Part shown: in pieces, positions 33,370-46,787 of the stretch
Position numbering within the stretch: the first letter of the stretch is position 1
Layout: every line of letters starts with the position of its first letter
Assembly: GCA_018873245.2 (NCBI GenBank)
Contig: JAEMBT020000007.1
Coordinates: 2,624,001 to 2,688,000, forward strand
DNA: 64,000 nucleotides
Direction: 5' to 3'
Source: Archegozetes longisetosus
Taxonomy: Eukaryota; Arthropoda; Arachnida; Sarcoptiformes; Trhypochthoniidae
Translations under genes and position numbers: made by a program
The notes under the pieces: generated by a model
The model's database searches: none
The model's input: the letters and a program-made list of their open reading frames with translations, nothing else
What the model was told of the DNA's origin: nothing

Positions 33370-33904
33370 AGATGATGTAAAATGTTGTTTTGATATTTAA
33401 GTCGAAATCATATTTCACTTTTAAAGTGATGAGGTTTGATTTGGAGATCACTTCGAGTCAAGTTTCCAGCTTAAAGAAAAGCTAATAAACTACATTATTT
33501 TGAACGAACTGTAACTTAGATTTGACTTATTTTCTTATTGTATAAGAATTTTCCGATTGAATAAATTTGTGAAAAGCATGATGAAAAACTTTCTCGGATA
33601 AATTATTTTCCTAAACTATGTTTATTTATAAACTGTCACTATCACTTAATTAAAACAATATTTATATTCAATCTATAAGTTAGTCACAAGCCTTCAAATC
33701 CATAAAATCGATAGTTTAAGCAAATTCTCAGTTAATAAAAGAATTATATTTTTATTTATGTATAATTTGATGAAAAATCGAAATTACAAACTGAGAAATT
33801 GACAGAAAAATCATGACATCTTTAATCGAATGTGATTTCGAATTAAAGATCGCATAAAATTTCAGAAAAAATGAATTACTAATAAATGAGAGTATATAAT
33901 TATT
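33370..33904. other. Convergent spacer between RRP1 and DDB1
   Basis: Holds the two 3' UTRs; no gene recognised. Confidence 0.5.
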
Positions 33905-36900
33905 TCAATGAATACGAGATAATTCTTCAACTATTTTAATCAAGTCATCGACAGTCGCCTCTCTCTTCATTCCACTGCCATCGGGATCGATCTAATAAAA
34001 AACAGTTATTTCAAAAGTGTGATAATCAATTTTTTCGTTATTTCAAATACCATTAAATCTTTAACCGCTTCTTGCATTTTATCGCGACTTAAATCCAAAA
34101 ACGACTCAATAAGGTCTCCATCAATGAAACCAAACGAGGCCTCAGTTTTGCGCTCAGTCTGAAAAGCGCGCCAAAAATCGTGATCTATTTTGCCGACTGA
34201 TTTGATGACTTTGTTCAGTCTCGATTGGAAATCACGTAAAAAATTAAAGTATTCTTGTGGTAATTGAGCGACAAGTCCTTCAATTAGAAAATAATTGATT
34301 TTCAGTTTAATTGAATTTTAAGTATAGAGTAATGAAGCTTGTTTTAAATCTAAAAATTGCGCTTTCTGCAAACAGATCAAAAGTTGACAAAATATAACTT
34401 CATTAATTAATAGATCGATCAATAATTAATCTTAAGTCAGCAGATAACTGAATTTAAAAATAACTCAAGAAAATATTTGATTCTAGTCAGAAAATAAATA
34501 AATCTATTTATAAATGAATAATAACTGAATGGAAACCTATTAATAGAAAAAGTTGTCTATTACAAAGCCTAATCATTAGATAGGAGATGAGACTAAACTG
34601 GATTTAGAGCTGAACTGAGAAAACAAACTCTTTCTATACCAATAGCTCCAGAAATTGTACCAAAGAGGACAGGAGTTCCCTGAATTGGTGTTGTTATCTC
34701 TCCTGGATGTTGCATCACAAGCGATCCGTGTTTCATAACCCCTATATATTCACCAACATGATAGAGACCTACTTCTTGTAGATGTTGTCGCTCTTCATCA
34801 GTAGTGGCAGCACTTCGAAAACATGATAAAACATCAAAAACTGAACTCAAAACAATTTCATATCAAAAAATTAATTGAAAATAAATATTTTGAATAAATA
34901 ATCAGAAAATTAAAATAAAGTCATCACTGATTTCAAGAATCTAGCGAATGATCAGTCGGGGAAAGAATTTTCATCATTAACACAAGTTATTGATTTAAAG
35001 CTTGATTATTTTTAAAGAGCTCTTTTCATACCTATCTTTTTGACAGACAAACAAATTAAACGAATTTTCGGCTCCTAAGAAGGTATCATCATCTAAGATC
35101 TCGACACAAGTCATCCAATTTGGCTGAAAATCTCTAGCAATCTCTTCAAAGTTTCCCTCTAATGGTTTATAAGACAATAGAGTCATTGATCTCATTAGGT
35201 CTCCAATCAAAATGAAATCTCCCTTAGTTTTCAAGTAGAGAGCAATAATAGTGTTGAAATAAGTGCACTCGTTGTGAAGATCTCTTTGAGGCGTCCATTC
35301 GTAGAGGCGTACAGTTGAGTTAATACCGGCTAATAGTTTGCCATTGAACTCAAGTATAGTATAGGGCGCACCTTTGATCTCCTTCTCTGCCACTTGTTGT
35401 AGCTTTCCGTCTGATAAGTGGAACACTACGATTCGGCCTAACTTTGGTTCAGGTTCGTCTGGGTTGACAAAACACGTGCCCACCACGTAATAAGTTATAG
35501 GATCCTCGCCTGAAAATATCAAAATTTTTGGTTAAAAAATTTTCGCTTCACAATCAGTTGTCGGTCAAAAGCACTTTAAGCAATTGACTAGATGTGAAAA
35601 TATTGATTAAAAATTAGTTTCAAGTAGAGTTTGACTAAGATTTCAAAGTAAATAATTTCATGAGTCTTAATTGAAAATTCAATCTGAAGCTATTTCTAAT
35701 TAAGAAGTCTTAGAGTAGTTTAATAGAAAAATCTTAACAAAAAAATTGATATAGTTTATTTTGATTAAAAAATATGCTAAATTTATTAACCAAATTTGGC
35801 CGATATGACACTCAAAGCGTATTCATTAACCATGAATTGATGCGCGTGAAGTACTTCGAACGTGTGCTGATCTATAATTAACAGATGATGAACCTCAACC
35901 TCAAGTCCGGGTTGTTCTAAGTTCGAGGCATTGCCCGGTTTTACAATTGTTGGTATCGATGATGAGTATGTGATGTTTTGAGCTTAAAAACAAAACAAGA
36001 CCAATAATTTATCGAACAATAAAGAAAACAGATTTATTGAAAAATTATTCAAAAGTCAGATCAATAAAAATCATCACTGGATCAAAATCTAGCGAATGAT
36101 CAGTTGGGGAAAGAATCTTTCATCATTTAATCAAGTAAAACAGAAACACATATGTATCAAAATAAAGCCTTTTTCGATATCATACCTGTACAACTGGCAC
36201 TGTTTCTGATGGGAACTAAACCATCCTCTCCTTGGATATCGTGCCTCATTGTTATGACACCAAAGGTCTGTGTCGACTCTTGATAAGCTATTCTTCGGGG
36301 AGATTCTCTCAAGTAAACAGTTCTAATATGCAATTTCTGTATTTCATCGATTTGTCCAATCAATAGTTGACTGTCACTGGCCAAAGCTAATGATTCTCGA
36401 AATGCTTCCGAATTGAGTGGACACATATGGTTCACTTCTTTTAGGTTGACATTAGAAAAGACTAATTTATTATTACTCGAATAGATAACAGTCGGCCGAT
36501 CACTACAGGCAAAGATATTTGTTGTTGATGATGAAGAAAATGTTTTAAGTACTGTCGGCTGTGTCCCTAACGTAACCTAATTTTAAATCAAATTTAATTA
36601 TTTATCGATTATTTTGCACTTTACTCAGTTGTGATAGAGAATCAGATTTGATTGTTAGATAAGAAAAGTTGCTATAAAAAGTATTTTACACTAGTTAGAA
36701 GCTTGCTTTTGAGGAATCTAAATCTTTTGTATTGCTTTGATTTAGTGATCAAATATTAGAACTCAACAATAGATAGCTCGATGACAGAGACTATTTTGAT
36801 AAGTCCAGAAAACTAATAAAACTCTATAATTAAATCTCAAATAAATCCTATTAAATAAAAGGAATTCAAGTCTTGAAAAATTTTAATCCTAATCATTAAA

Positions 36901-39900
36901 TATAAAATAAAATATAACTTGATTTATAAGCGTATAATTTCTATATCAACAATTAAAAATTTTCAATACCTTTTTTCGGTCAGATAGATAACCGGTTTGT
37001 GGATTTAGTGAGAAGTAAAATAGCGATCCATCTCCCAATGCTGTCAACAGATAATAGGATTGCTCGAAGTTTGCCACTAGTATTGAACGCGGGATTATTT
37101 CGCCGCCCAGGCTCTCTTTATGCATTTCTTCCAAGTCCGGGATGTGTATTAATCTGTTTATCAATCAATAACAAAGTATTATTCAATTTGTTTGCCGATT
37201 GACTTAATCATGAAGCATTGATGAGATTTGATTCTTAGACGAGAAAGTTGTCATAGTGCTTCAATTAGAAATTTGTGACAATTCGAACATTATTGTACTT
37301 AGATTTAGTGATCAAATAGAAGGTCCCAATAATAGAGTATTGAGTAATAAAACACAATTTTCAAGTCTGTAAAGCCATTGAAAACCTACTTTTAAATATT
37401 CCAAAATCAAATCTGACTTCAAGAGATAAACATTTTTTTTTTTACGCATTCAACCCAATAATCAAATATAACCTCATTTTCAAATCATCATTCTAAATAA
37501 AAATCCAATTTTTCAATACCTGACAGAAATATCAGTCCAGAGGCCGACTGCACACAACGAACTCTTATCACCAGTAATAGGATTAATATCGAGACACGCG
37601 ATTTCAAACTCGAGTTGAGTCTTATTAACGAGTCTGATGTCATCATTTATTTCTAAATAATACAGTTGATTACGAGATGCACAAACAATTTGTGAAGAAT
37701 TACTAGAAACCACAGAAATATTCTGTTCAGGAGTCCATTCGTGACACAATTGTTTAGTATTGGTGGAAATAAGTCTGATATTAGTTGCGGTCACTTGTAG
37801 TAAGAGATCGTCCTTAACGTTAGCACATAATAGGGTTTGTTGCGTTGTGTCAAATCCTGGCAGATCTGTTTCTTCTACTTCTTCACCGGTCAGCATAAGT
37901 ATTTTGGTTTGCCCGACAAATGACAGGACAAGTATGTTATCTAATTGTGAGTTGACTCTTAGTTGCCAAACGCCTTTAATACCCGGCAAGTCAATCGTTG
38001 CCTGTTCTTGAATACCGATTCCGTTACGGATTATGCGGAGTGAGCCTTTCGATTGATATTTCAATTAAAGTAAGACATTAGTTAAAAATATCATTTAAAT
38101 GCAACTCAAGTAACTATATCTATAATATCTATTATATTTTAGTTCACTCAATTGAATTTAACTAAAATTCGAGAAATAGTGATCATAGACTAATAAAAAC
38201 CTATTAAGTAACAAAAATTAAATGTACAACAAAACCTCTTTAAGCTATAAAGCAACAGAATTTGAGTGGAGAGAAAATTACTCGTATTAACCACAAACAG
38301 ACATTCAATTAGTCTATAATCTGACAAATTGATTGAAATTAATAAGAAATGTATGGTTAACCTTCTTTATAAGAACCAGAACAAGTGATGAGCTGCCCTT
38401 GTCCCTGGCGATCAAGATCGACAACAACCATATCAACAATAGGTCCCAAATTAGTAAACGTTTCCATGACCTCAACAAAGCTTCCGTTTTCATTAGGTTC
38501 TAAATTCAATTTGACTAACTGTGAATCACCCATTCGTGAGCCAACATAAACGACTCCATTATCCAAATACGTTAGACATTCAGGTATTGTTATCTCGCCT
38601 GAAAATTTGATAATAGAGTTGAAAACTAACTTCTTATTTAAACTAAAGGCTATTAAGACTTAAAAATCAATTAAAAATCAGTCACAATCTAGGAAATGAT
38701 TGAAGGTTAACAGATGCTTGATGAACTATCTAAAAACTAATTGGAAAAAACTATTTATAACAATCTCCTTTAAAATAAATTGAGAATTTGAAAAAAATCT
38801 AAAAACAGTTAAAACTAAATAAAATTTTGAGGAACAGGTTAAAAATCTACAAGATTCTGAAAATGAATTGAAAGCCAATTTCACACAAGTCTACTAAACA
38901 GTAAAAACATTTAAAGATTGATAGAAATCTAAAAAACAGTTTAAACTCGATAAGTCTGAAAACAAATTAAGAATCAGATAAAAAATCAAATAAACAGAAC
39001 ATGAAAACCAAACCAAAAATCAAAGCGAAACAAATACCTAATAATTCTAACTTCAAATCTCTGACCACATCGTCGTCACACCTAAGAATTAACATAAAAA
39101 GTCTTCCGGACATGTCGCCCAACAGATATCTGGAGGCATCGACTTTACAATAAGAAGTAATAGTGGACTGTCTTATGGGCGGAGGAGCGATAGCGCAATA
39201 CTTATTCTCTCCATTAATATAAACAATGGATTCCTGACCGATAATCAGGGCCCCACAATAGGGTAGGGGAACAGGTATAAGAATAGTTGACTCAGACTCG
39301 ACGTTGTCCTGCTTCCAAGGACCCTTTGAGAACTCTTTCTCATGCAGTGATATCTCATATGTCTTCACGTGCCGAGAAGTGTTGTCTTGATGTATAAACG
39401 CTATAGTCGGTGTCGTGCAGCCATATAGAAATTGCACATCTGATACGTTCAGCTCTTCCATACGAATGTTGAAGGCTTTTAGCTCTCGATTGTCCCGTTC
39501 CAGTGGTATTACCTGAACATTCATTTAATTAGATTATTGGGATTCTATTTTGAATTTTTTGACTTGTCTTCAAGTCGTTTTGTTAATTTGTTTAAAAACT
39601 GAAAGATAAAGATATTAGTAAAAGTCTTTAGGGAGAATCCCAGAAGCCTAAAAAGAACTAAAGCGTCACAACTGAGCATATAGCATAGTAGTCAAAAACT
39701 TCCGATTCTTAAGAACAAAATTTTGAATTCAAGTTCAAGAAACGTCATTGAAAACTACTTGATAAAAAAAAACGATCACAAACCGTAAGAGGATAAAAAC
39801 AGCAAAAGCCATCAATAACCTCATAAACCACAAAAAAATTGATAAATACCTTAAACAATCCGTCATAAAGTCTAAGACCAATCATCTTATTGCTCGGATC

Positions 39901-40628
39901 AATCATGCCAATAGAGCCTGTCTCTGATGGCCGCGATATCGAATCAGCAACATTTCCGTGAGCTCTAGTGACCACTTCAAAGGAATCGCCATCTCTTAAG
40001 CACTCGAGTATTGACGCGTTGTATTTATAAGTTAATAGAAATAATAAGTCTTTCTTCTCGCCGTCGGGCCTAAACAACTTCATTATCGTCACCCTTCCAT
40101 AGATCGAGATCTCTTTGATTGGCCGCAAACCTTCAGCAGTCACTAAATAGATCTCAATTCGTGTTGATTTTGCTATCAGTAAATTGAGATCATTTGCTGA
40201 CGTGAAGTTTCCTTTTAAATTAGAAATAATTGAATTATTGATAAAAAATTAGTTTAAAAGGAATGAGAGGCAAGTTTTGTTTTGAGGGAAAACTGCTTTC
40301 ACTATTTTTAGTTATGAACAGCTTCACAAAATAACTGAATTTTGATAAAAACAGCATTTTCTATACAAAATTAGCAACAGTTAAAAATACTATCAACTTC
40401 AAGCTAATATTTGCTAGAAGTCATTATTAATTAATACTCTTAATTATACTTAAGATTAATTAATAATTATTAAAATTGTTCTTAGACTCAACTTTGATTT
40501 CTATTGAAAACAATGAAAAAAAAATGGTTAAAAAATTGTTTTAATATTAAATGAAAATATTGAAAACCTGTGACACAATTGGAAACCCCTGACCCCTTAT
40601 GAGCGGTCACCACGTAATTGAACGCCAT
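33905..40628 (-). CDS. DDB1: DNA damage-binding protein 1 (DDB1), CRL4 ubiquitin-ligase adaptor
   Basis: Twelve exons, all phase-consistent: 40628-40568, 40211-39850, 39512-39038, 38598-38362, 38045-37520, 37153-36970, 36576-36186, 35982-35791, 35509-35032, 34812-34640, 34277-34051, 33991-33905. The product has 1130 residues (human 1140). It starts [20 protein letters not shown] and ends [14 protein letters not shown], both almost as in human. Landmarks: [170 protein letters not shown]. It folds into three beta-propellers (BPA, BPB, BPC) and a C-terminal helical domain, linking CUL4 to DCAF substrate receptors, with roles in nucleotide excision repair and replication licensing. Two introns exceed 300 bp; none holds an obvious element. 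Confidence 0.97.
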
Positions 40629-40999
40629 TATTCGTAATGAATTTACTCAATTATAATTTTATTATTTAACTATTTTATCATTAATTGAAATGAGAAAATA
40701 AAATTAAGATCACATTAGGACCGGCACTAAAGCGATGGCGCCTTTGTAGGACTTTCACTAACTACGTTTCATACTAAATAATAGCTTAAGGGTTGAATAA
40801 GACGTTTTTTTAAGTTTTAACTTGTTCTCAACTTTCTCTAAATTTAGTTGCTTATCAAAAATGATATGTTTTCACACTTAAAATAACCTTATTTTATAAT
40901 GGGAGCAATGGTTTCAGTTTAAACTTAGTTTTAATGCTTTAAAAAGCAATAAGAAGTTGTACAGAATGCAAAATAAATTGCGATTAGAAGTCTACTATC
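40629..40999. other. 5' flank of DDB1
   Basis: Likely promoter, including a short GC-rich patch AAGCGATGGCGCCTTTGTAGG at about 40731-40751 in otherwise AT-rich sequence. No gene. Confidence 0.4.
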
Positions 41000-41550
41000 T
41001 ATTGAAACAGTTGAAGGCAACTAAAAGTAGTTACTGTATAGGTGTTATGACGAAAGTCTCAAATGATGGAAAGCTTGCGCTAAATATTGAATGCCGGCAC
41101 TCCACGGGTCAGTTGTGGAAAATCGCAAAAAAGTTACTTTCAATAATTTATTTGACCGAACGCCAACATTCAATGACTTCACTTATTGAATGTTACGAAT
41201 ATATATTATATCGCGTTGAAAAACTGTTATTCAAAGCGATGCATTTGTAAATGAAGTGAAAAAATATTCTTTGTAACTGTAGTCACGATAGCAATGAGTG
41301 TTCAAATAAATGAAGTTATATTAGAAAAGAATGCGATTTAACTTTCAATTTCTATTTCTAACATTCAATAAGTGAAACCATTGAATGCTAAAATTCGATA
41401 AAATAAGCTATTGAAAATGAGAATTTATAACTTTTTCCAACTTTCCACAACTGATCCGCGGAATGCCAGCATTCAATATTTAGCGCCAGCTTTCCATCAT
41501 TTGCGACTTTCATCGTGACATACGTATTAGAGATTAAGTGCAACAATATA
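41000..41550. mobile_element. Long-arm inverted-repeat MITE
   Basis: About 41036-41200 is inverted at about 41365-41530: shared words AAATGATGGAAAGC, CGCTAAATATTGAATGC, CAGTTGTGGAAA, and TTCACTTATTGAATGTTA. Arms of about 165 bp flank a central stretch of about 165 bp. No transposase; the frame at 40957-41250 runs through the arm and is spurious. Confidence 0.65.
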
Positions 41551-42525
41551 GTAGATTAAAGTTTTTTAGCCATTCTTACTAATTACAAATGTTTAATCAA
41601 AGCAAAAGCAAGGGTACAATAAAAATGCTCAAAATCGTAAGCTGCGAGATACTATTACGTGTTTTAAAAGTTCGGCTAAAGTTGAATAGAAAGCGATTGA
41701 AAAGTTGAACTTTACTATTCTGTCGCTCATGCCTTTAGTTAAAGTTTAATTGTTTGTGGTTTCCATAGAACTTTGTCACTAATGCTTCTGTGGCATGCAT
41801 AGCAAACCATCGTAGTTTGAACTATTACCTAAAAAATAAAATCCCACAACTGTACAAATGTTCGTATTTTTTTAACGTTTAGTTGAGTGAGAGTTGTCTC
41901 GTGTGATATCTTAACAATTGAAAGACAAACAATTACAGATAAATATAGCTAGTTTAATGACACCTCACAATTGTTGCTTTGTTCAGTAAACCTACAATGC
42001 TATTCATACTTTGTAGTATGAAAACAGTTAAACAAAAGCTAGCCATCTAAAGCAAAAATTACACTGAAGCAAATTCATACGATTTTATTGTACTTTTCTT
42101 GCACTTTTAGTGTTTAGAAAAGTTTCAAAGACTGAGTTTACATCAACTTGTTTAGTGAAATTTTGCCTACTTTCTAGATCGATTCAGTTCTGAACATTTT
42201 ATTTGATTTACTGACCACAAACTCATAGCAATAATTTTCTAATCGTTTCAAATCATATTTAATTGAACAACAAGAAACATTTTCAAAAGTAATGCAATTT
42301 TGATAAATTTGTGCTTTGAGACTTTCCTTCTAATTTATGACCAAAACTAATGAATCTATGGCCTTTAGGTTTATTTGTACGCAATCGATAAAATGATTTT
42401 GCAACTGATATGTTATTCGAGTAATGAGATGCAACCTCTGAATTTCACTGAACCGTTGGTCTTGATATGAAAGCAATTATTTACATATGGGGTTCGCTAT
42501 AAAACTGTTTACTTGTGGTTGGGTA
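41551..42525. other. Spacer without recognised gene
   Basis: AT-rich, nothing supported. Confidence 0.4.
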
Positions 42526-43225
42526 AGTAATGAAGGATAAAAGCTCGAGCCTGGCTCAATAACCCTTTACAGCTTGAATCTCAGGCTCGAAGCTCGGATA
42601 GGCGAGCTCTCGAGCTTCTTACTAATAGTTTGACTATTCATCTGTTAAATGAATTAATATAGTTTCACTAAAATTCTTAAGTCTCAAATTGCACACAAAA
42701 GAACTGAAATTTCTCTACTATTCCTATGAGTCATTCAGTTAATGCATCTAAAATGTTTGGTTACAATATCAACACTTAAATAATCTGTTAGGTTTTTTGT
42801 TAGAAATGTGGATACAATTCATTTCTAAAGTAGTGCTAATTATATCTAGGGACCACACTCTCGAAAGATTGCAAATATTTTATTTGCAAACCATCCACTC
42901 TTATTGTGAACTTTTATTAATTTTGTCAAGTTTTCAGAATTCAGCCATAGTTTTATGTAAGATTTTTAGCTATTCATAGCATTTAAATTGTAAAATAATT
43001 AAAATTCGTATTCTGTGCGCATTTTTAATTATTGTAACGAGTTAATTTTGTTTTAATTAAAAATTTATAATTAAAAAATCTATTTTAACTATATTTAAAT
43101 CATAGGCTCGGGGTGGTGAGCTTCAGGCTCAAGCTCAAGCTCGGCTTTCAGTTATTTCGAGCCCGGTTCGCATAAGTTCAGACTCGAAGCTCGGGATACC
43201 CGAGCTTTTGGCCTTCATTACTCAT
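42526..43225. mobile_element. hAT-like MITE with AGCTC-rich ends, copy 2
   Basis: Inverted ends TAATGAAGGATAAAAGCTCG (from about 42527) and, on the right strand, TAATGAAGGCCAAAAGCTCG (ending about 43224). Subterminal sequence is full of GCTCGAGC/GAGCTC palindromes over roughly 90 bp at each side. Interior AT-rich, non-coding. Ends resemble the copy at 7275-8232, which is more decayed. Confidence 0.7.
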
Positions 43226-43808
43226 AAGCTAACTTTACAAATGTTAATATTCATTTTTATTCATTCTATCGTTTGTGAGTTATCTGCTTAAAGATTTGTG
43301 CTTAAATAAAGAGATTATTTTTGGAACTTGAACATTTGCTAACACTACAAGTCATGTCACCATAACTGAACACTACTTTTATTTAATGTGCGTTTCTCGA
43401 CTTTAGACTTGGACTTTCAACTATATATAAAGCCTTAAAAAATTTTTAGATCATGTCTAAAGCCTAAGTCGAAGTCGAAAATCTAAAACTGTTTTTCAAG
43501 ATGTTCCATTTCCATGATTTTGTTTGAGGTTTTTCAACACTCATGTCACTTCTAAAATTATAGTCTCATCCTATGAACCTATTTTGAAGATCTTTTAGAT
43601 TAAAATTAAAATTTACTGATAACTACAAAAATGTTGTATCGATCTTCCCAACCCCATTCACTTAACTATTGCAAAAAAAGTTGTAAACATTGGGTTAAAT
43701 AAATAAACAATACAGTCTTTAGATTTTATATAACCATTGAATGTACTAAATTTGACTAAGAGTTTTGCTATTCTACACTATTTTTGTTGAGGTCTAAAAG
43801 TCTAATCT
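43226..43808. other. Spacer with scattered AGACTT/AAGTCT words
   Basis: Contains repeated GACTTTAGACTT-type words in both orientations that may be the worn outer ends of the hairpin element next to it. No gene. Confidence 0.35.
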
Positions 43809-43934
43809 AAGGGCCATATTCTGAGTTCTGTCTTAAGCTCAATCTTCAAGTTAGACTTGGTACTATCAAAATTTGTATTTCAAGTCTAACTTGAGTCGAG
43901 ATCGAGCTTAAGTCAGAACTCAGAACATGACTCT
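43809..43934. mobile_element. Small hairpin MITE
   Basis: Left arm about 43810-43862 and right arm about 43879-43934 are inverted (TTCTGAGTTCTG / CAGAACTCAGAA; TTAAGCTC / GAGCTTAA; AAGTTAGACTTG / CAAGTCTAACTT) around a short loop. Confidence 0.6.
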
Positions 43935-44737
43935 AGGTCTAAAAGGTTTTTAGACTAGATGTCTAAGATCTGAACAAAATTTTAGACTTCAAGTCCAAAG
44001 TCTAGAGTTTAGGCACCAAATTCAGACTTTGCGCAGTATTACTTTTATTGTCTATATCTCTTATCAATGATTAATGATAAAAAGTTCAAAATCAAACTCT
44101 CAATCAATCATTCACATTATTATTCGTAATTTTTGTTATCAAATTTACTGAAGCAAAATAAGTTTTAAAATACTTTTGCAGTTCGTATTATAGAGAACAC
44201 CGATATCACTTTCCATTCCTTGATTCCTCAAACCCATTAGATCCTAGAGGTGAGCATCAGGGCAATTTCGAGTTTGGCGGTTGAGCTGAAGCGAAAATGT
44301 CGATTTTTAGTCGTGAAAAGTACCATAAACGTCGGATCGGTTGAGTTTAGTAAGTCGGCCCCGAAAAAACTCGAGTATGAATCGAAATGAATTTTTAAGC
44401 GCATCTGTCAAAAGAAGTGATGGAGAGGGGAAATTGTTTTAATTTAATGATTGAGTAATATTGTTCAATTTATGAACAAACTCAATCAATACAAAACACA
44501 TGATATTGTTTGACAGTGAATGTTTTATGTACGATGGAAAGAAGTTACTGGGTGTTCATTAATCACATTTTGGATTTGGTTAAAGCTTTTCAGCCTAGTG
44601 AACAGGTCTATCTCCTTCCATTGATAGTAACAAGCTATGATTTAAGACACAACTTATGCTTTTAATAACATCACTTAAACTGACTTTTATCGGAGAAGTC
44701 AGAATATTTTGATAACCACTAGCCACCCTGACTATCC
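43935..44737. other. Spacer with a GC-richer patch
   Basis: 44250-44400 is clearly richer in G+C than its surroundings (e.g. GAAAATGTCG, ACGTCGGATCGG, GTCGGCCCCG) but has no long frame and no visible inverted ends; perhaps a fragment of a transposon absent elsewhere in this window. Confidence 0.3.
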
Positions 44738-45365
44738 ATAGGTAGAAGTCAATTTAGCGGAAGCAAGTTTAACCCAAAAGATCAGTCTCTCAGTTTTTCT
44801 ATTCTCGGTTTAGGTTTGAGAAAGTCCTCTGTTTTTGAAAGTCGTAAAGAGAACTTGAGTTTTAGGAATGTTTCAAGTACATGCTTGATGTTGCACATCA
44901 AAATATTTCATTATGGACATAATCAATTCTGAAAGTTTATGAAACAACGATATAAATAAGAGTTGCTAAGCCAAATTTGAATAAGAACTAAAAATCTTAT
45001 TCAAATATTCAAAAGTATAAGTAAATATTTTTCATAACTATACTAATAAGTTAAAACCATGTTTTTTAAGTTTCAAAACTGAACTCAAATATTTACGATG
45101 TAAATATAATCTACCAAATCTAGTATTTAGTCATATGATTTTATTCTTGTCATTTTCTGTCGAATATTGATTCTTAAGTAAAGATTTTCATCTAGACCTG
45201 TTGATTACCTATCGAATTTTTTATTTTACTTTGGTAAATATTAATGGACGAACAAAGCCTAAGGATTGAGATGGGAAAGTCAGCTGTAAAATCAACATCG
45301 ATCTGCTTCTGCTAAACTGGTTAATATGACATTCTGCCAAATTGATACCAATTCTGTCCATAAGT
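44738..45365 (-). mobile_element. MITE with TTTAGCAGAA ends, copy 2 (inverted)
   Basis: Reverse-complement copy of 25905-26505: its right end reads, on the minus strand, GAATTGGTATCAATTTGGCAG, and its left end contains GAAGTCAATTTAGCGGAAGC and AACCCAAAAGATCAG. More diverged than a recent copy. Frames inside (minus strand 45469-45221 and plus strand 45342-45542) are not gene-like. Confidence 0.55.
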
Positions 45366-46478
45366 ATTGTGACCCTAGCTAAATACCCGACCATTACTAG
45401 TACGAGATCAACAACAATGTTATGCACAATAAACAGTAGGAACACCTTTACATTGTCAAATATATTCATTTTGACTCGTGCAGATTTAACTGATGTGAAA
45501 CTAAGAGTTATATCGAAAGTTTCTTACCGTCCGTCAGTCTAGACCTATACGTCTAGCAATCAATTTTCATATTAAGTTATTGATATTTTTACTCTATTTT
45601 ATTGTTGAAATGAATTCGAACATAGCTACTGATTTTAAATACTATTAAAAGTCAATTTGTTCGTTGAAAAAATAATATTGAAAGCTTTCATATTATCGAG
45701 TTTATTATTGAGATAAGACTTTATTTTTATACTTATAAACAATTTACATTGCTAACAAAAATGGGAACAACTTTCAATTTAAAATTTATTTAAAAGTTTC
45801 ACGTCATTGCTTAGCTTTTAGTTGTTGGGTAAAATGAGTTTCAATGTATTCTTGCTATTGAAGACTAGTAAAACTTTATATTTTAGGTGTCACGACATAA
45901 AGCGATTAGGTATTGCAGTGTCAGGTATTGCTGTGCAACCAAAGTATGGTATTGAATTAGAGTTTGTTTTAGTTTATTGATTTTTCAAAATTTCGCTTTT
46001 CAAAAGTTGTTTAAAGAATAACACTGATTAATTTACTCACGGAGTGTTTCTATTTGAAAATAGTTATTAATCCAGAGACTTGTTGCTAAGCAATCTGATT
46101 GGAGAACAGCCCAAACAGGATATTTTTCAAATAAAAATATTGAAGATTAAATTTTAAAGTTTGAGAAACTACCACAAAATCCATAGTATATGCTCGAAAA
46201 ATTGACTTTTTGTTGAATTCTTAATCATTCATTTTAGAAAATGAATGATAGTTCGAATCAGCCACTGAGCCAGTTCGAATAATACTTCAAATGATTTAAA
46301 GTTAAAGACAATTATTTCTGACATCAATTGAGCACTTTACAAAAATGCAATTATGTATAGACACAATATCTGCGATTCAAACTCAAATCAGAATACTTCA
46401 AGAAGAATAAGATTCAAATTATATTCTGTTACTTTCTTCATATTCAACATTATCAGAACACTAACTAATGTTTATTAG

Positions 46479-46787
46479 TTGAATAACGGAGGAATCCCAT
46501 TATATTTGTTTGATTTGACGCAATTCGTTAGCGGAATGACTACTTATACCTATAATGGATTTATTTTTCAGACAATTCTCTCAATAAGGATAATTGAGCT
46601 ATTCAATAGAGAATTTAGTTCTGAATTTCAATGGTTCGAAATTATTAGAGTTCTTGAAGGATTACAACCGATTACTAGCATTAATATTTATGATATGAAT
46701 GAAATGAATACGTTTTGTGAGAAAGTAAAAAAATTGAACTTTTTGTCGTATTTATGCACCGGTTCTGGGATTTATCATTTTTACTAG
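46479..46787 (+). CDS. Unrecognised exon-like open frame
   Basis: The frame opens just after an AG acceptor-like site (TTTATTAG) with TTG rather than ATG, so if real it is a last exon. It runs 102 codons to TAG with mixed, protein-like composition (IPLYLFDLTQFVSG, FNREFSSEFQWFEIIRVLEG). I know no matching family, and no matching upstream exon was found (an exon-like stretch at 45889-45941 does not connect convincingly). It could be chance or a relic. Confidence 0.2.
   Translation: MNNGGIPLYLFDLTQFVSGMTTYTYNGFIFQTILSIRIIELFNREFSSEFQWFEIIRVLEGLQPITSINIYDMNEMNTFCEKVKKLNFLSYLCTGSGIYHFY

Noticed and set aside
40957..41250. 97-codon plus-strand frame
   Set aside because: Runs through the arm of an inverted repeat, so it is better explained by the repeat.
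45221..45469. Hydrophobic minus-strand frame looking like a membrane protein
   Set aside because: Falls across the end of an inverted MITE copy; hydrophobicity arises from T-rich antisense codons.
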